DNA of 20,299 bases from Pelargonium nanum (GCA_036897485.1 JAYMTF010001977.1:1-20299); one strand, 5' to 3'. Positions 1 through 14,495 are shown, counted from the first letter of the stretch. The notes: generated by a model not told the origin, from the letters alone. Translations and numbers: made by a program.

Positions 1-879
1 TTGACCTTGATTTTGGAAAAGAAGACTCAAACGACGACGTATCAGACTGGCAATTTTGATTTGGAAAAAAATTACTCCAATCAGTACTTTATTAAATATC
101 CCAAAAGAAAAATAAAGTACAAGAGAGGAGCAATAAATTGCTCCGATGAAAATGAAGAGTACAACATTGAAATGCACAATAGTTAATTGAAATAAGAGAA
201 TCCAAAACAAGTATACCACAATCTTCAGACAAATCTTCGCCAAATTAGAGAAAAATTTGTTCAGAAAAAGATGAACTTAAACATCTTTAAATAACTCTTG
301 TAGCTCATAGATATGTTATTGTAAAATTTAACAAGAAAGTTAAAGGTACTTTTATGAAAATGTTATATATAAAATCGATGAATGTAGATAAACTACAATT
401 TATAATGAATAACTCTCTACTTTTGACATTCAAAATCATTCTACCACGAGATGATTCCTCGTGGTATTCCAACAACCTAATAATCTGCTACCACAACTAG
501 AGTGACTCGTGTCTTAACATAAGTACTCAAATTCATTATTAATAGTTGATTATTGATGTGCAATTTACTTAATTATGTTGTTTAATTTTGAATGAATAGA
601 TGTTTTTTATTATTTAAAAGCAATGACTTTATTTGCTTGAAATTTTGAAATTTGTTTGGTTTAACATATAAGAACAAAAAATAAAAAGTAACGTATATTA
701 AAAAAATAATAATAATAAAAAGTAACGTCCATATTTTAGTATTGGTGAGAAAAAAATAAATACTTGGGAGTTATTGGGAGTTAAAGAACTGAGTTAAAAA
801 AAAAACTAAAAAAGAAAAGAATGTGAACGGAATAAGAAAAAGTTAGGCGTGAAAGTACGAATATACCCCTGAAAATGAT
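1..879. other. AT-rich intergenic spacer, left edge
   Basis: I see no supportable gene here. A 61-codon open frame at 1-186 runs in from the left edge, but its Lys/Asn/Tyr-rich translation looks like AT-rich noncoding DNA and resembles no family I know. The stretch holds runs of A and T, a short tandem duplication of GGGAGTTATT/GGGAGTTAAA near 766-786, and the hairpin listed separately. Confidence 0.6.
442..466. repeat. Perfect 9-bp inverted repeat with 7-nt loop
   Basis: TACCACGAG at 442-450 is followed by a 7-base loop and its exact complement CTCGTGGTA at 458-466. A related CTACCACAAC lies about 45 bases downstream at 488-497. The role is unknown; it could be the core of a small decayed transposable element or chance. 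Confidence 0.6.
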
Positions 880-1264
880 ACGTGTCAATAAGTGAAGTAC
901 ACAAACCAACCAACCAGGAGCCAGATCATTCACCTTCCCCAGATACAACGGTTGGCCGGAGCAGTCCTCTCTCCGGCCACCACTGACCTCACCGCCACCA
1001 CCACCAGCACGTGCACTATTGTAGACTTGTCACGTGACCTCTTCTCTCCTCTTCTCTCTCACCAGTTATTTATTCACTTTTGTTTGTACCTTTCGCTTTC
1101 ACACACACACACAGCCACAGCCCCTTTTTCCTCTCTTTACTGCTGCTTCTTCTGCAACTGCAATACTCTCAGAGACCCATCCAAGCTTCCATTTCCATCA
1201 CCTCTGCTTCTCCTTCTTTATGTAGAGACCCTCCATTTCTCCAATCGCCACCTCCGTCCAATCC
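880..1264 (+). promoter_or_regulatory. BSK2 promoter and 5' leader with two G-boxes
   Basis: Two perfect CACGTG G-boxes lie 23 bp apart centre to centre, at 1008-1013 (within GCACGTGC) and 1031-1036 (within the 10-bp palindrome GTCACGTGAC). An ABRE-like ACGTGTC lies at 880-886. In plants, CACGTG/E-box sites are bound by bHLH (PIF, BEE/BIM), bZIP and BZR1/BES1 factors. A weak TATA-like TTATTTATT sits near 1068-1076, so transcription may start near 1100. The leader would then be CT-rich and contain a short CA microsatellite (1100-1112). An ATG at 892 opens a 138-codon frame overlapping this region, but it appears to lie upstream of the likely transcript start and is low-complexity. The elements are read directly; the start site is inferred. 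Confidence 0.5.
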
Positions 1265-5903
<4,639 letters not shown>

Positions 5904-6405
5904 ATCGTTAAGCTTGTTTGTAGTGATTCTACTTCTAAGCCAATTTCTTTGCACAGGCTAAAGGGTAGATATAACTTATTTCAAGTTCTACCAAATACAT
6001 GTTGAAATATATATATACTGTTTGCGCAATGTATAATATATTGTCGAAAGAGAGAAATAAGTTAGCGAGTTATTAGAAGTCGGATCTACATAAGTTAAAC
6101 CTTTTAATTTGGATGCGGCATTGTTGCTGACAACCTACAGATTTAAATTACATATGTAGCAGGTTTTTGAATTGCTATGCAGGAGTGTAAATTTGGGTGT
6201 CTATTGCTTGCATTTTGACGCATGGGAAACATAATTTTTTCTTTCCATTTTGGATTAAACCATATATATTCGAGCCTTATAAACAATATCATTGAAGCTA
6301 CATACAAATTATTAAAAGAAGAAGCTATATGTTCAATGTAAAGTGCTATTTCAACTTTGCTCTTACTTCTCTTAGATTTTTTTTTTTCATTCCTTTCCAG
6401 AATTA
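5904..6405. other. BSK2 3' UTR and spacer
   Basis: AT-rich DNA after the BSK2 stop with several AATAAA-like variants (for example GAAATAAG near 6054) but no single convincing poly(A) signal. The BSK2 3' UTR presumably ends here. I see no gene in it. Confidence 0.5.
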
Positions 6406-6829
6406 ATGTTGAGTGGCATCTCCACATTCATAAAGTTAATGATCCAGACTCAACCAGGACACGTTCAATTGGATCTGTAGCCTTCATCCACAAAATTATT
6501 TGAGCAGATATGTGCATCAACTCATGACATGTTAAATTCTCATCGCATTGCATAGCCTCACAAGTTTGGTTTTGAATTGTTGGAAAATAGTTGACGATCA
6601 TGGATACGAAGGTCAAAGCATCTTGCAGGAGACGCAGAGGACCTTATCCGGGAGAAGCTAATTGCTATCTCTGAGTGCCTACCAGAGCCAGATATGGCTC
6701 TTTTTTCAACTCTTGCTCCTGAAGTTCGTGCGGGTGTAAATGCCAAATGTAGTCTCGAATGATGATGCAACTGAGAAGCTTATATCTGAACTGATATCGA
6801 TTTCTTATACAGATTCGCCTTATCTATAG
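6406..6829 (+). pseudogene. Unidentified protein-coding remnant with frameshifts and stops
   Basis: The + strand reads as protein-like text in three successive pieces. The first, up to about 6500, includes DPDSTRTRSIGSVAFIHKII. After a one-base frame change near 6501 it continues EQICASTHDMLNSHRIA. It then meets TAG (6553) and TGA (about 6595) and carries on in the same frame through KHLAGDAEDLIREKLIAISE and CLPEPDMALFSTLAPEVRAG to a TGA at 6760. A further frame change gives NDDATEKLISELISISYTDS to the TAG at 6827. The amino-acid composition, helical charge pattern and GC content are coding-like and unlike the flanks. I do not recognise the family. With at least two frame changes and two internal stops it is most simply a pseudogene or gene fragment; small unrecognised introns are an alternative. 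Confidence 0.5.
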
Positions 6830-7745
6830 TCTTCCCGGAATCAGATGTGAGGCCTAATGGAAAACCATGACAATGAATGGTTTTAGAATTTCTGGTTTGT
6901 CACGTGCAAACCCGTATATTATGTTAGAGTATCAACTCAACTAAAAGCGTAAGCTGATAGTTGAAGTTTTTATTTATTTTTTTAATATTATATTACAACA
7001 TATTTTCGATCTTGAAGGGAATCAACTTGTTCATAAACAATTGACTGAATGATAACGTAATTCAAACATCATTACGAAGAATTTCATTCTTACTATTTAT
7101 TTTCATTTTAAAACAAAAAAATGTTGCCTTCAAATGGTCGGTACCTGTTTTTAACGTTTTGACCTTAGTTTTTATTTCTACTACCCCAATTCCGACACAT
7201 GTGTGTGTTAGGGACATTAAAGTTCCCAAGAAGAAATATGTTTGGTTGGTAAAAGTAATGCAACATGGTTAAGTAGCTTCTTTACTTTCACTGTCCTTCA
7301 AAATTCAAATTTTCAATCTATTATTTTAGAATAATTAACTTTTCAAGTTTAAACAAATAAACTAACTTGTCATTGTTGTTTTCTTTTTCAATATTCTGTC
7401 TCAATTGCTTTCTTGATTTTCTAAATGACTTGGTGGTGAAATATGGTTTATATATGGGGTGTCAATCATTTATAAGGCCACCATGCCAATTACAAATATT
7501 CGCCATGACAATGTAACAATATATCTCGGTTTGGTAGAAAGTTCTAGTGTACACTAAGATTGATTTTGTCTTAGAATCAAATAAGAAAGTGAAGTACATT
7601 CCGTGGAATTGTGGAAACATACTATTAGGTTGAACCATGTAAATTTGTAGTGTTCCATCGGTTGAAATTTGTTTCGATTAATTATCGATGTTTATAGAAG
7701 CCAAACTTCCGCAAAAACAATTTCAAAACTAAGGTTTCTACGGCC
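6830..7745. other. AT-rich intergenic spacer
   Basis: No gene is supported. There is an isolated G-box core CACGTG near 6901 and an ACACATGTGTGTG stretch near 7195-7207, both of unknown relevance. Confidence 0.6.
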
Positions 7746-8183
7746 GGCAATTTGGGTCATAACTCGTGACACGACACGAAGTTAAGCGGTTTGGCTTCGA
7801 CTTAAACGGTTTCGTGTCGTGTTTGTGTCTAACTAATTTTTCAACCCGTTTAATAATTGTGTCAAACCCACATAACCCGTTTAATTAAACAGGTCCTTAT
7901 AGTGTCATTTGACCTGTTTATTACAAAACCCTTTTAAGCTAATCGGATCAACGATGACCCTTATAAACTAATTGTGTCGAGTTGAGTCGTGTCAACCTAA
8001 ACCTATTTATGTAATCGTGTCGTGTTGTGTCGGGTCAACACGAACCCGACTATTGAACGTATTTATCGTGTCGTGTCGTGTAATTCAACCCGTTTAATAA
8101 ACGAGACGGATTCATGTTGACTCATTTAACAAAATACTAAACTTTCAACACAACACAAACACGACTTGTAAACACGAATTGCC
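7746..8183. mobile_element. GTGTCGTG-rich dispersed repeat, probable nonautonomous transposon
   Basis: The segment begins GGCAATT (7746-7752) and ends AATTGCC (8177-8183), a 7-bp terminal inverted repeat. In between it is dominated by GTGTCGTG/CACGACAC words on both strands (about 7770-7782, 7812-7822, 8016-8032, 8066-8081), repeated AACCCGTTTAAT blocks, and an internal inverted pair ACAGGT..ACCTGT (about 7889-7918). Such GTGTCGTG/AACCCGTTTAA elements recur widely in plant genomes as noncoding repeats; I assign it by that resemblance. I could not find a clear target-site duplication and see no coding capacity. Confidence 0.55.
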
Positions 8184-8844
8184 ACCCTTGGCGAATTAAC
8201 TGGTCAATTCTCCCTGACATTGTGTGATATAACATCCCATCTATGCAACGATCAAATTACCATTTGCGTGTAAATTGAAATTTGCAAAGAAAATTCCAGT
8301 TCATACTATAGATACGGTGGTTTTAATGGAAGAATACATATTAACGGAAAAATCATTGCTGTGTCTCGCACAAGGAGTGTAATTAATTGGTTCAATGTCA
8401 TTTTCATTTTTATTTCTTGAATTTTGTTAGGTGCAGGTAGATAGAATTATTTTAATTTTGTTGATCTTTTCGTATACGTATGACATATTATTCATTGACA
8501 AATTAATAAGTTTTAATTAATTAAAATGTATGCTATGGAATGCTTCTCCTATGATCTTAATGCACCATCGTGTACGTCTATCAAAAAATAAGTTGACTTC
8601 ATAATTTTGTTAAGTACATATACTTATAAGCAATAGAGTAGGTGTACTTGTAAAAAAGTCAATGCCTTCGTGAATCATGGTTAATTTTAGATAGCTATAG
8701 TACTGGTTAAAAGAAATTATTAAACAAAAATGTTCTCCCTTAGTTTGTTCAAAGATATACGTCCACTTTTTAAATTCTTGCTTCACACATCATACCTTGA
8801 CGCGTTTTAAAACAAGTAGTCAAAGAATAGAGCGATGATTTTCG
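8184..8844. other. AT-rich intergenic spacer
   Basis: Nothing supportable as a gene or RNA was seen in this stretch; it is AT-rich with short TTAATTAA-type words. Confidence 0.55.
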
Positions 8845-9200
8845 CCCAGGTCTGTTATTGTTAAAGTCAATTGTGAGCAACAACTATATAGTCGGCTATG
8901 TTGTCAGGAATCAGTTAGGCGGTGAGAGATGAAGAATGTGGTATGTTTGTTGTTGTTGCGTTGGTATGTATTGTGTAGTGTGCTGCCTAAGAGGTGAAGG
9001 CTCTAGCCATTCGGGAGGCCCTGAGCTAGCCTAAGGGTAGAGGCTTTCGGAACATTGAAATCGAAAATGATGCCTTACAATTATTATGCGTTGCAGAGCT
9101 TGATTGTAGGGATAATAGTGTTAGAACTGTCCTGATTTAGTTTGTTTGAGGTCAAAGAAAAGTTAGAGAGTGCATGTAGGACATATTAGTTTGTAAATGT
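8845..9200 (+). pseudogene. Fossil RNase H-like domain (RVT_3 type, retroelement-derived)
   Basis: A frame from 8919 reads AVRDEECGMFVVVALV, then EVKALAIREALS, then GRGFRNIEIENDALQLLCVA and ELDCRDNSVRTVL. It is interrupted by TAG (about 8976), TAA (about 8988), TAG (about 9027) and TAG (about 9138). Upstream, in another frame, KVNCE (about 8864-8878) matches the first acidic-residue block. This follows the plant RVT_3/RNase H pattern (KxNxDG, VVRDxxG, EAxAxxxAL, GxxxxxxESDA), found at the C end of non-LTR retrotransposons and in stand-alone plant RNase H-like proteins. Several stops and one or more frameshifts make it a dead copy. The full boundaries of the parent element are not visible. Confidence 0.65.
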
Positions 9201-9712
9201 TACTAATGAAAGAGAATTTAACTTTTCATATGAATTTTATTGGAAATTAATGCATAACTAACTCTCTAAAATAAGAAAGAAGATATAAATTTTGTGAGGC
9301 AAAAATTTAAGAGAAACAAAATACTCATTTTGAGACGAAGAGAATACTAATTAATCATATAAATGAAATTATTCTATAGAGCCTCGTGCCCCAGTCACTA
9401 AATATGAGTATTAGGTGAGCTAAAAATAGAAGCTATCATTATAAGGTTACGAACAATTTTTAACAATTATTTTGAATATTCTTCCTCAGTATTTCTTATA
9501 TTTATTCTGCAGCATAATTTTGGTAATTTTATTTTTTGAGCTCGTGAAAGTGTTTAGCTTCCAGCCCCAAAAAAATTACAGGGGTAGATTTTGAAATGAG
9601 TCAGATTTTCAAAACTATATAGCATGAATAAGTTCAGTGAAGAAAATACAAACTACTTAAAAATAGTTTACTAGTAGGTCAAATGGCTTGCATGTCAAGA
9701 AAAAGCATACAA
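9201..9712. other. Upstream region of the CYP88 gene
   Basis: AT-rich DNA with no gene. An RY core (TGCATG, 9689-9694), the type bound by B3 factors in seed-expressed promoters, lies about 25 bp upstream of the TATA box; a single copy is weak evidence. Confidence 0.4.
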
Positions 9713-9714
9713 CA

Positions 9715-9723
9715 GCTATAAAT
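9715..9723 (+). promoter_or_regulatory. TATA box of the CYP88 gene
   Basis: CTATAAATA lies about 98 bp upstream of the ATG at 9813. Transcription would be expected to start near 9745-9755, leaving a 5' leader of about 60-70 nt that is purine-rich and contains no other ATG. Confidence 0.6.
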
Positions 9724-9812
9724 ACCCACAAGAAAGTTCAATCAAGAAACCAAGAGAAGTAGTGTTGTTGTTGCAATAAGAGAGACCAAAACAAAGGAAG
9801 AAACTTAACAAA

Positions 9813-12013
9813 ATGGAGTTACTAGAAAAGGATGAGTTGGTTGATATTTTGTGGCCAACTCTTGCATTCCTATTGGGTGCTTTTGTGTTCACATTTGGGT
9901 TCATTAGGAGAGTGAATGAGTTCTATTATGTTATCATCAAATTAGGGAAAAACAGACATTCTCTTCCCCCAGGTGATCTTGGCTGGCCTTTTCTTGGCAA
10001 TTTGAACACTTTCCTCAAATCTTTCAAATCCAACGACCCCGAATCCTTCATCAACAACCTTGTTGCTAAGTAATCAACCACTCTTCTCTACACTACATCT
10101 CTCATTTTCACATCTTTTGCGCGCTTCCATTGTGATTGTACATGTTCTTGAATATTCGCACATGTTTTCTTGATCTATCTACTAGTTTATAGCAATGATC
10201 TGGTGTTGTGCAGATATGGAAGGACAGGAGTTTACAGGAGTTACTTGTTTGGGAGCCCAGCAATAATAGTTTGCGCGCCAGAAACGTGCAGGAGAGTATT
10301 GACAGATGATGAGAACTTTGCATTGGGGTATCCGGCGTCCACCAAGGCCTTAACTGGGAGGAGATCATTCCACAGCATTTCAGCTGCAGAGCACAAGCGC
10401 CTGCGCCGCCTAATGACACCCCCAATCAGTGGCCATCAAGCCTTGTCCATGTATATTAGGCTTATTGAGAACATTGTGATTGGTTCCTTGGATGAATGGT
10501 CCAGCATAAACCAGATAGAGTTGCTGACAGAGATGAGGAAGATAGCTTTCAAGGTCATTACACACATCTTCTTGGGCTCCAACAGTGACTCTGTCATTGG
10601 CAGAGTGGAGAAGCTTTACACTGACTTGAATCTTGGCTTGAAGTCCACTTCCATCAATCTCCCGGGTTTCGCCTTCCACAAAGCACTCCATGTAAGCATT
10701 TCTTCGTCGCCATCAGAACTTCAATTTTTGCAGTGAGTGAGTGCTATTTTTGCTAAAGGAAGTATTGGTTTTTGCTGTGTTTTGTATGTTTTTAGGCTAG
10801 GAAGAAGCTGGTGAAGATCCTGCAAGATGTGGTGGACGAAAGGAAGAACCCGGGATATAGATATAGATCTAGAGAATTGGGTTTGGGAGAGCAAGATATG
10901 CTGGATCTAATGGTGGAAATCGAAGACGAAGATGGTGGGAAATTGGAGGATGAAGATATCATTGATATTCTACTCATGTACTTGTTAGCTGGTCATGAGA
11001 GCTCAGCTCATGCCACAATGTGGGTCACTGTGTTCCTACAAGAAAATCATGAATGTCTCCAAAGAGCAAAGGTGAGATCAATAGATCATGATTATCTTGG
11101 TTGGTGCTATTTTGTTTTAGTTTGGTAACTCTTAGCTAAAATAAATGTATCAGGAAGAGCAATTGGAGATTGTGAAGAGAAGGCCAGCGACACAGAAAGG
11201 ATTGAGTCTTAAGGAAATTCGAGAAATGAACTATGCAAATAAGGTATGATCATATATGTGCATTGTTCTTGGCATGACACATCGTTTTCGTGTTTATAAG
11301 CATTCTGCTATGCTTGATTCAGGCTATAGATGAAATGTTCCGAAGAACTAGTCTCTCTTTTGCAGCTTTCCGACAGGCAAGAACTGATGTGAAGGTCAAT
11401 GGTTAGTCATCAATAAGGCTATACAAGCATACGTTATAACAATTTCCAGCATGCTAATTTTTATTTTTTCAGGTTATCTTATACCAAAAGGATGGAAGGT
11501 TTTGGTTTGGGCAAAAGGAGTTCATATGGACCCTGAAGTTTACGATAACCCAAAGCAATTCAGACCTGAAAGATGGGAGGTAAAGTATCTATGTAATATG
11601 GTACATAGTGTGGTTCTTGGAGGAAAAATAGGAATATTCTGATGAATTGTTGGGTATGAAAATATATGTTGGAGAACAGAATTTTAAGGCCAAAGCAGGA
11701 TCTTTCCTTCCCTTTGGATTGGGAAGCAGGACGTGCCCGGGAGCTGATCTGGCCAAGCTTGAGATCTCCATTTTTCTTCATTACTTTCTCCTGAACTACA
11801 AGTGAGTTTTGTGTCTAGTTTTCATTTTGGAGCTCCATATATAGTTCATTAATTAAAGAATTTCTTTATATTTGCTTCAAAAACTTATAGAGCTACACAA
11901 TTATTTGTTTTATATGCAGACTTGAACGAGTAAATCCCGAATGCCCCGTGATTAACTTGCCGGTTCCAAGGCCTTCAGACAACTGCCTTGCAAAGATCAA
12001 GAAGCTCAATTAG
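9813..12013 (+). CDS. CYP88: CYP88-family cytochrome P450 (ent-kaurenoic acid oxidase / beta-amyrin 11-oxidase-like)
   Basis: Endoplasmic-reticulum haem monooxygenase of clan 85. CYP88A members oxidise ent-kaurenoic acid to GA12 in gibberellin synthesis; CYP88D members of legumes oxidise beta-amyrin at C-11. Exons: 9813-10069, 10214-10691, 10796-11071, 11154-11243, 11323-11401, 11473-11579, 11680-11801, 11920-12013, all GT..AG with matching phase, giving 500 aa; eight exons fit CYP88A genes. Visible: N-terminal membrane anchor (about 12-31), proline hinge LPPGDLGWP (51-59), I-helix AGHESS (310-315), K-helix ExxR as EMFR (371-374), FRPERW (423-428), and haem loop [10 protein letters not shown] (441-450) with ligand Cys448. 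All catalytic motifs are intact, so it is probably functional. Oddities against KAO consensus as I recall it: MFRR after the ExxR glutamate instead of TLR(V/I), and LLAGHE rather than LNAGHE. Several stretches ([28 protein letters not shown]) look closer to CYP88D. The substrate therefore stays open. Confidence 0.9.
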
Positions 12014-12483
12014 TACTGTCTCCTTTTGCAGTTGCTGTTGGCTTATTCTTGTATTTTATTCAATAGCTTCATACAAAAAATATAGGTCATCATTAATGAA
12101 TTTGTTCTCAGGTGTACTTGTATTACAGAAACTATACATCCAATAATAAAGAAACTATATGTTCAAGATCACACACTAATTTGATAACCTCGCGCACTAA
12201 GCTAAACTATATGTTCAATGTACTCATGCTAGTTTCATAACTGATTCTGTTCATTTTCTTGATATTCAAACACAAAATTCACTGCAAAGAAAGATAAAAC
12301 AACATGCAGGGGAGAGAGGAGATGTGAAGGAGTAGAACAAAGAAACAGATTTGACAAAGTTGTAGCTTATAGTTTTGTAACAAGCTATCAGAACTGATCA
12401 GAAAATATGAACCTTATTAAATAGCTTAAGACCAGTTAGTCACAAAACAAATACAACAACAACAAGTATAAATTCCCCAATTC
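12014..12483. other. Convergent 3' region between CYP88 and GCSH
   Basis: The stop codons of the + strand P450 and the - strand GCSH face each other across 470 bp. A perfect AATAAA poly(A) signal for the P450 lies at 12145-12150, about 130 nt after its stop. The remainder should hold the GCSH 3' UTR. I see no additional gene. Confidence 0.6.
12145..12150 (+). terminator. Candidate poly(A) signal of the CYP88 gene
   Basis: Canonical AATAAA on the sense strand, at a typical distance after the stop codon. The actual cleavage site cannot be seen. Confidence 0.45.
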
Positions 12484-13654
12484 CTAGTGTGCAGCATCTT
12501 CTTCCTCGCAGAATTTTGTGTACTTCTTCGAATCCATCAAGGAATCTAGTTCTGAAGGATCACTCGGCTTCACTTTGATCATCCATCCATCATCATATGG
12601 GCTCGAATTGATCTTCAGTATAAAACAAGAATTAGTAATTAAAAAAACAATTGAAGAAGCTTTGTTAGGTTACAATAATAAAAGTGCAAAAAGTCAAGTG
12701 CTTATTGATTGCCATGAATGGAGGAAAATGAGATCAATTTGTGGTTCACTTCAACCTCAAGAAACAGATTTAAAATGACATGTAACATTTGTCAGCTTCA
12801 TCTTCTTTGCCTTTAATATCTAAATATTGATATGGCTTTGTTCAATTGGGAGAACATACATATAAAATCCTTTTATTTGTTCCCATTTTTCTTCTCATCC
12901 AAGAAACAGAATGTGAAAGAAAGTAAATGATTTGTTTAAGAGAATAATTACCGCGCCAGGTCCTTCAGTGAGCTTAGAGTTAACCTCAACAACTTCGCCG
13001 GAGATTGGAGAATTGATATCACTAGTTGCTTTTACACTCTCCACTGCTCCAAAGCTGCTACCTTTGGACACTGCAGTCCCAGGCTCTGGAAGCTCCACAA
13101 ACACCACTTCTCCAAGATGATCCTGTAATCAAGCAAAATGGAAATGTAGCCTCTCACTGTCATTGCTCAACCAACAACCACTTCTCTAATCATGTCAATT
13201 CCATGCTATACATAATCTTCATTGGTTGGTAACCAACAATAGTATATTAAAATCTTGAAAGTCAAATGATTCTGTCATATATGTTTTTTCTTGCACATAT
13301 GGGTAAAGGGTATGACAATAGTTTGCTTTAAATCTTAAACTAATTGATTTAACAATGAAAAATGACAATTGAGAACCTGAGCATGGTCAGTGATGCCAAC
13401 TGTGGCCACACCTCCTTCATGCTTCACCCATTCATGTGAAGTTGCATACTTCAATCCATCAAGAACTGTGAAATCCAACAGAGCAATACAATAGTTTTTA
13501 GAGTACACAATTGAATATGATTCTTTATGGTAAAGAGTTGAAAAGTACCAGAAGAGAAGCATCTGGAGAATGCAGGATAGAGATGGGATCTGGAGGAGGC
13601 AGTGGAGAGCTTAAGTGCATTGGCTGTAGATGAAGCCCACATTCTGAGAGCCAT
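12484..13654 (-). CDS. GCSH: Glycine cleavage system H protein, mitochondrial precursor
   Basis: The H protein is the lipoyl-carrying shuttle of the mitochondrial glycine decarboxylase complex. It passes the aminomethyl group between P, T and L proteins and is central to photorespiration in leaves. Exons on the minus strand: 13654-13549, 13465-13377, 13122-12952, 12612-12484, with correct GT..AG sites and phases, giving 164 aa. Residues 1-33 form a Ser/Arg/Ala-rich mitochondrial presequence ending near FSS. The mature part begins about [17 protein letters not shown] and is 131 aa, the usual length. The lipoylation site is Lys96 in ESVKATSD (mature residue 63). The C terminus is the family's CEEEDAAH. 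The last intron joins GPGA to INSSPY, where I recall Leu in relatives instead of Ala: a harmless change at the junction. It converges with the P450 and diverges from the SAYSvFN gene. No break was seen. Confidence 0.95.
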
Positions 13655-13759
13655 CTTATCTTCTTCTTCTTCTTGAAAAAATATATGCTTTTCTCAGTTT
13701 GTTTGGTTGGCTCCAAGAACAAAGGCAATTATCAGAAAGGAAAAGGAATGGAACAGATG

Positions 13760-13767
13760 CTTATATA
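13760..13767 (-). promoter_or_regulatory. TATA box of GCSH
   Basis: On the minus strand this reads TATATAAG, starting about 110 bp upstream of the GCSH ATG, a normal TATA position giving a leader of roughly 75-80 nt. Several GATAA cores on the minus strand upstream (near 13723-13727 and 13843-13847) resemble I-boxes found in light-regulated promoters; this is only suggestive. Confidence 0.55.
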
Positions 13768-14203
13768 TTTCCTGGTTGCTTCTATCCTTGGATGAATGGT
13801 GGACAATGAAAGCCTCATCTCATCCTATTTCTAAGCCCACCATGATTATCAACACTCCAAAGCAAACTGTTATAGTTGCTTTTTAAGTTAATTTTGTAAT
13901 TACCACTGTTTGATATTCCAAGAAAAAGATTTAGCCCGCTAGATGTTGGTAAAATTAATTTTCATGCTCGAATCTTGATGTCACAGCGTAACAATCTTAC
14001 TGTTTCACTCAAATTTTCATGCTCAAATCTTGATTTAGAGATTAATTGTTGTTAGTGTTATCAACAAGAGAAGGACAAAAGGGGAAGAGTGATGTGAAAA
14101 TTCCAAATCTCATAAAAATGATCTCTTCCCATTCACAAGCTCAAACAAGTTATCTTCATTGTTTTGTCACTTTCAGCCACAGAAAACAATGTTTTTGGAG
14201 TAT

Positions 14204-14270
14204 TGGGCTTGGAAATGTAGTACTAATCTGATGGGCCTAAATGGGCCACATTAAACATAGTGTTGGCCCA
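14204..14270 (+). promoter_or_regulatory. Site II (TGGGCY) cluster in the divergent promoter region
   Basis: TGGGCT at 14204-14209, TGGGCC at 14232-14237 and 14242-14247, and the reverse form GGCCCA at 14265-14270 all fall within 67 bp, about 225-290 bp before the ATG at 14496. Site II elements are TCP-factor targets common in promoters of housekeeping and growth-related plant genes. No good TATA box was seen on the + side, which fits a TATA-less promoter. Confidence 0.5.
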
Positions 14271-14422
14271 ACTCTATTTTTAATAAAATAATTAAAGAAA
14301 ATTAAGTGTTTCTGCAAGAAATAATCGTGTCCTGTTTTGTTTGGCTTCAACGCTTGAAAACCCATTGACGAAGCTTGAGCCAGAGAAGATCTGAATTGAG
14401 TAAAAGACCAGAAGAGGCGTTG

Positions 14423-14428
14423 ATGTGA
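14423..14428 (+). promoter_or_regulatory. Minimal start-stop uORF (ATGTGA)
   Basis: An ATG followed directly by TGA lies 73 bp before the proposed start at 14496, and 19 bp before the in-frame alternative ATG at 14442. A second ATGTGA lies at 14488-14493, two bases before the proposed start. If transcribed in the leader, these are minimal upstream ORFs that can stall or redirect ribosomes. Whether the mRNA starts upstream of 14423 is not visible. Confidence 0.35.
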
Positions 14429-14495
14429 TTGCCATTGTTTGATGCGAGAGATTGTTGAAGAAACCAAATCCAATTTCATTGGTAGTGATGTGAAA

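Noticed and set aside
1..186. 61-codon open frame at the left edge
   Set aside because: Low-complexity Lys/Asn/Tyr-rich translation in AT-rich DNA with no recognisable motif.
12518..12778. Plus-strand frame opposite GCSH exon 4
   Set aside because: Antisense shadow of the H-protein exon and adjoining intron.
14442..14495. Upstream in-frame ATG as the SAYSvFN start
   Set aside because: Poor start context (T at -3, C at +4) and an 18-residue extension not expected in the family; kept only as an alternative.
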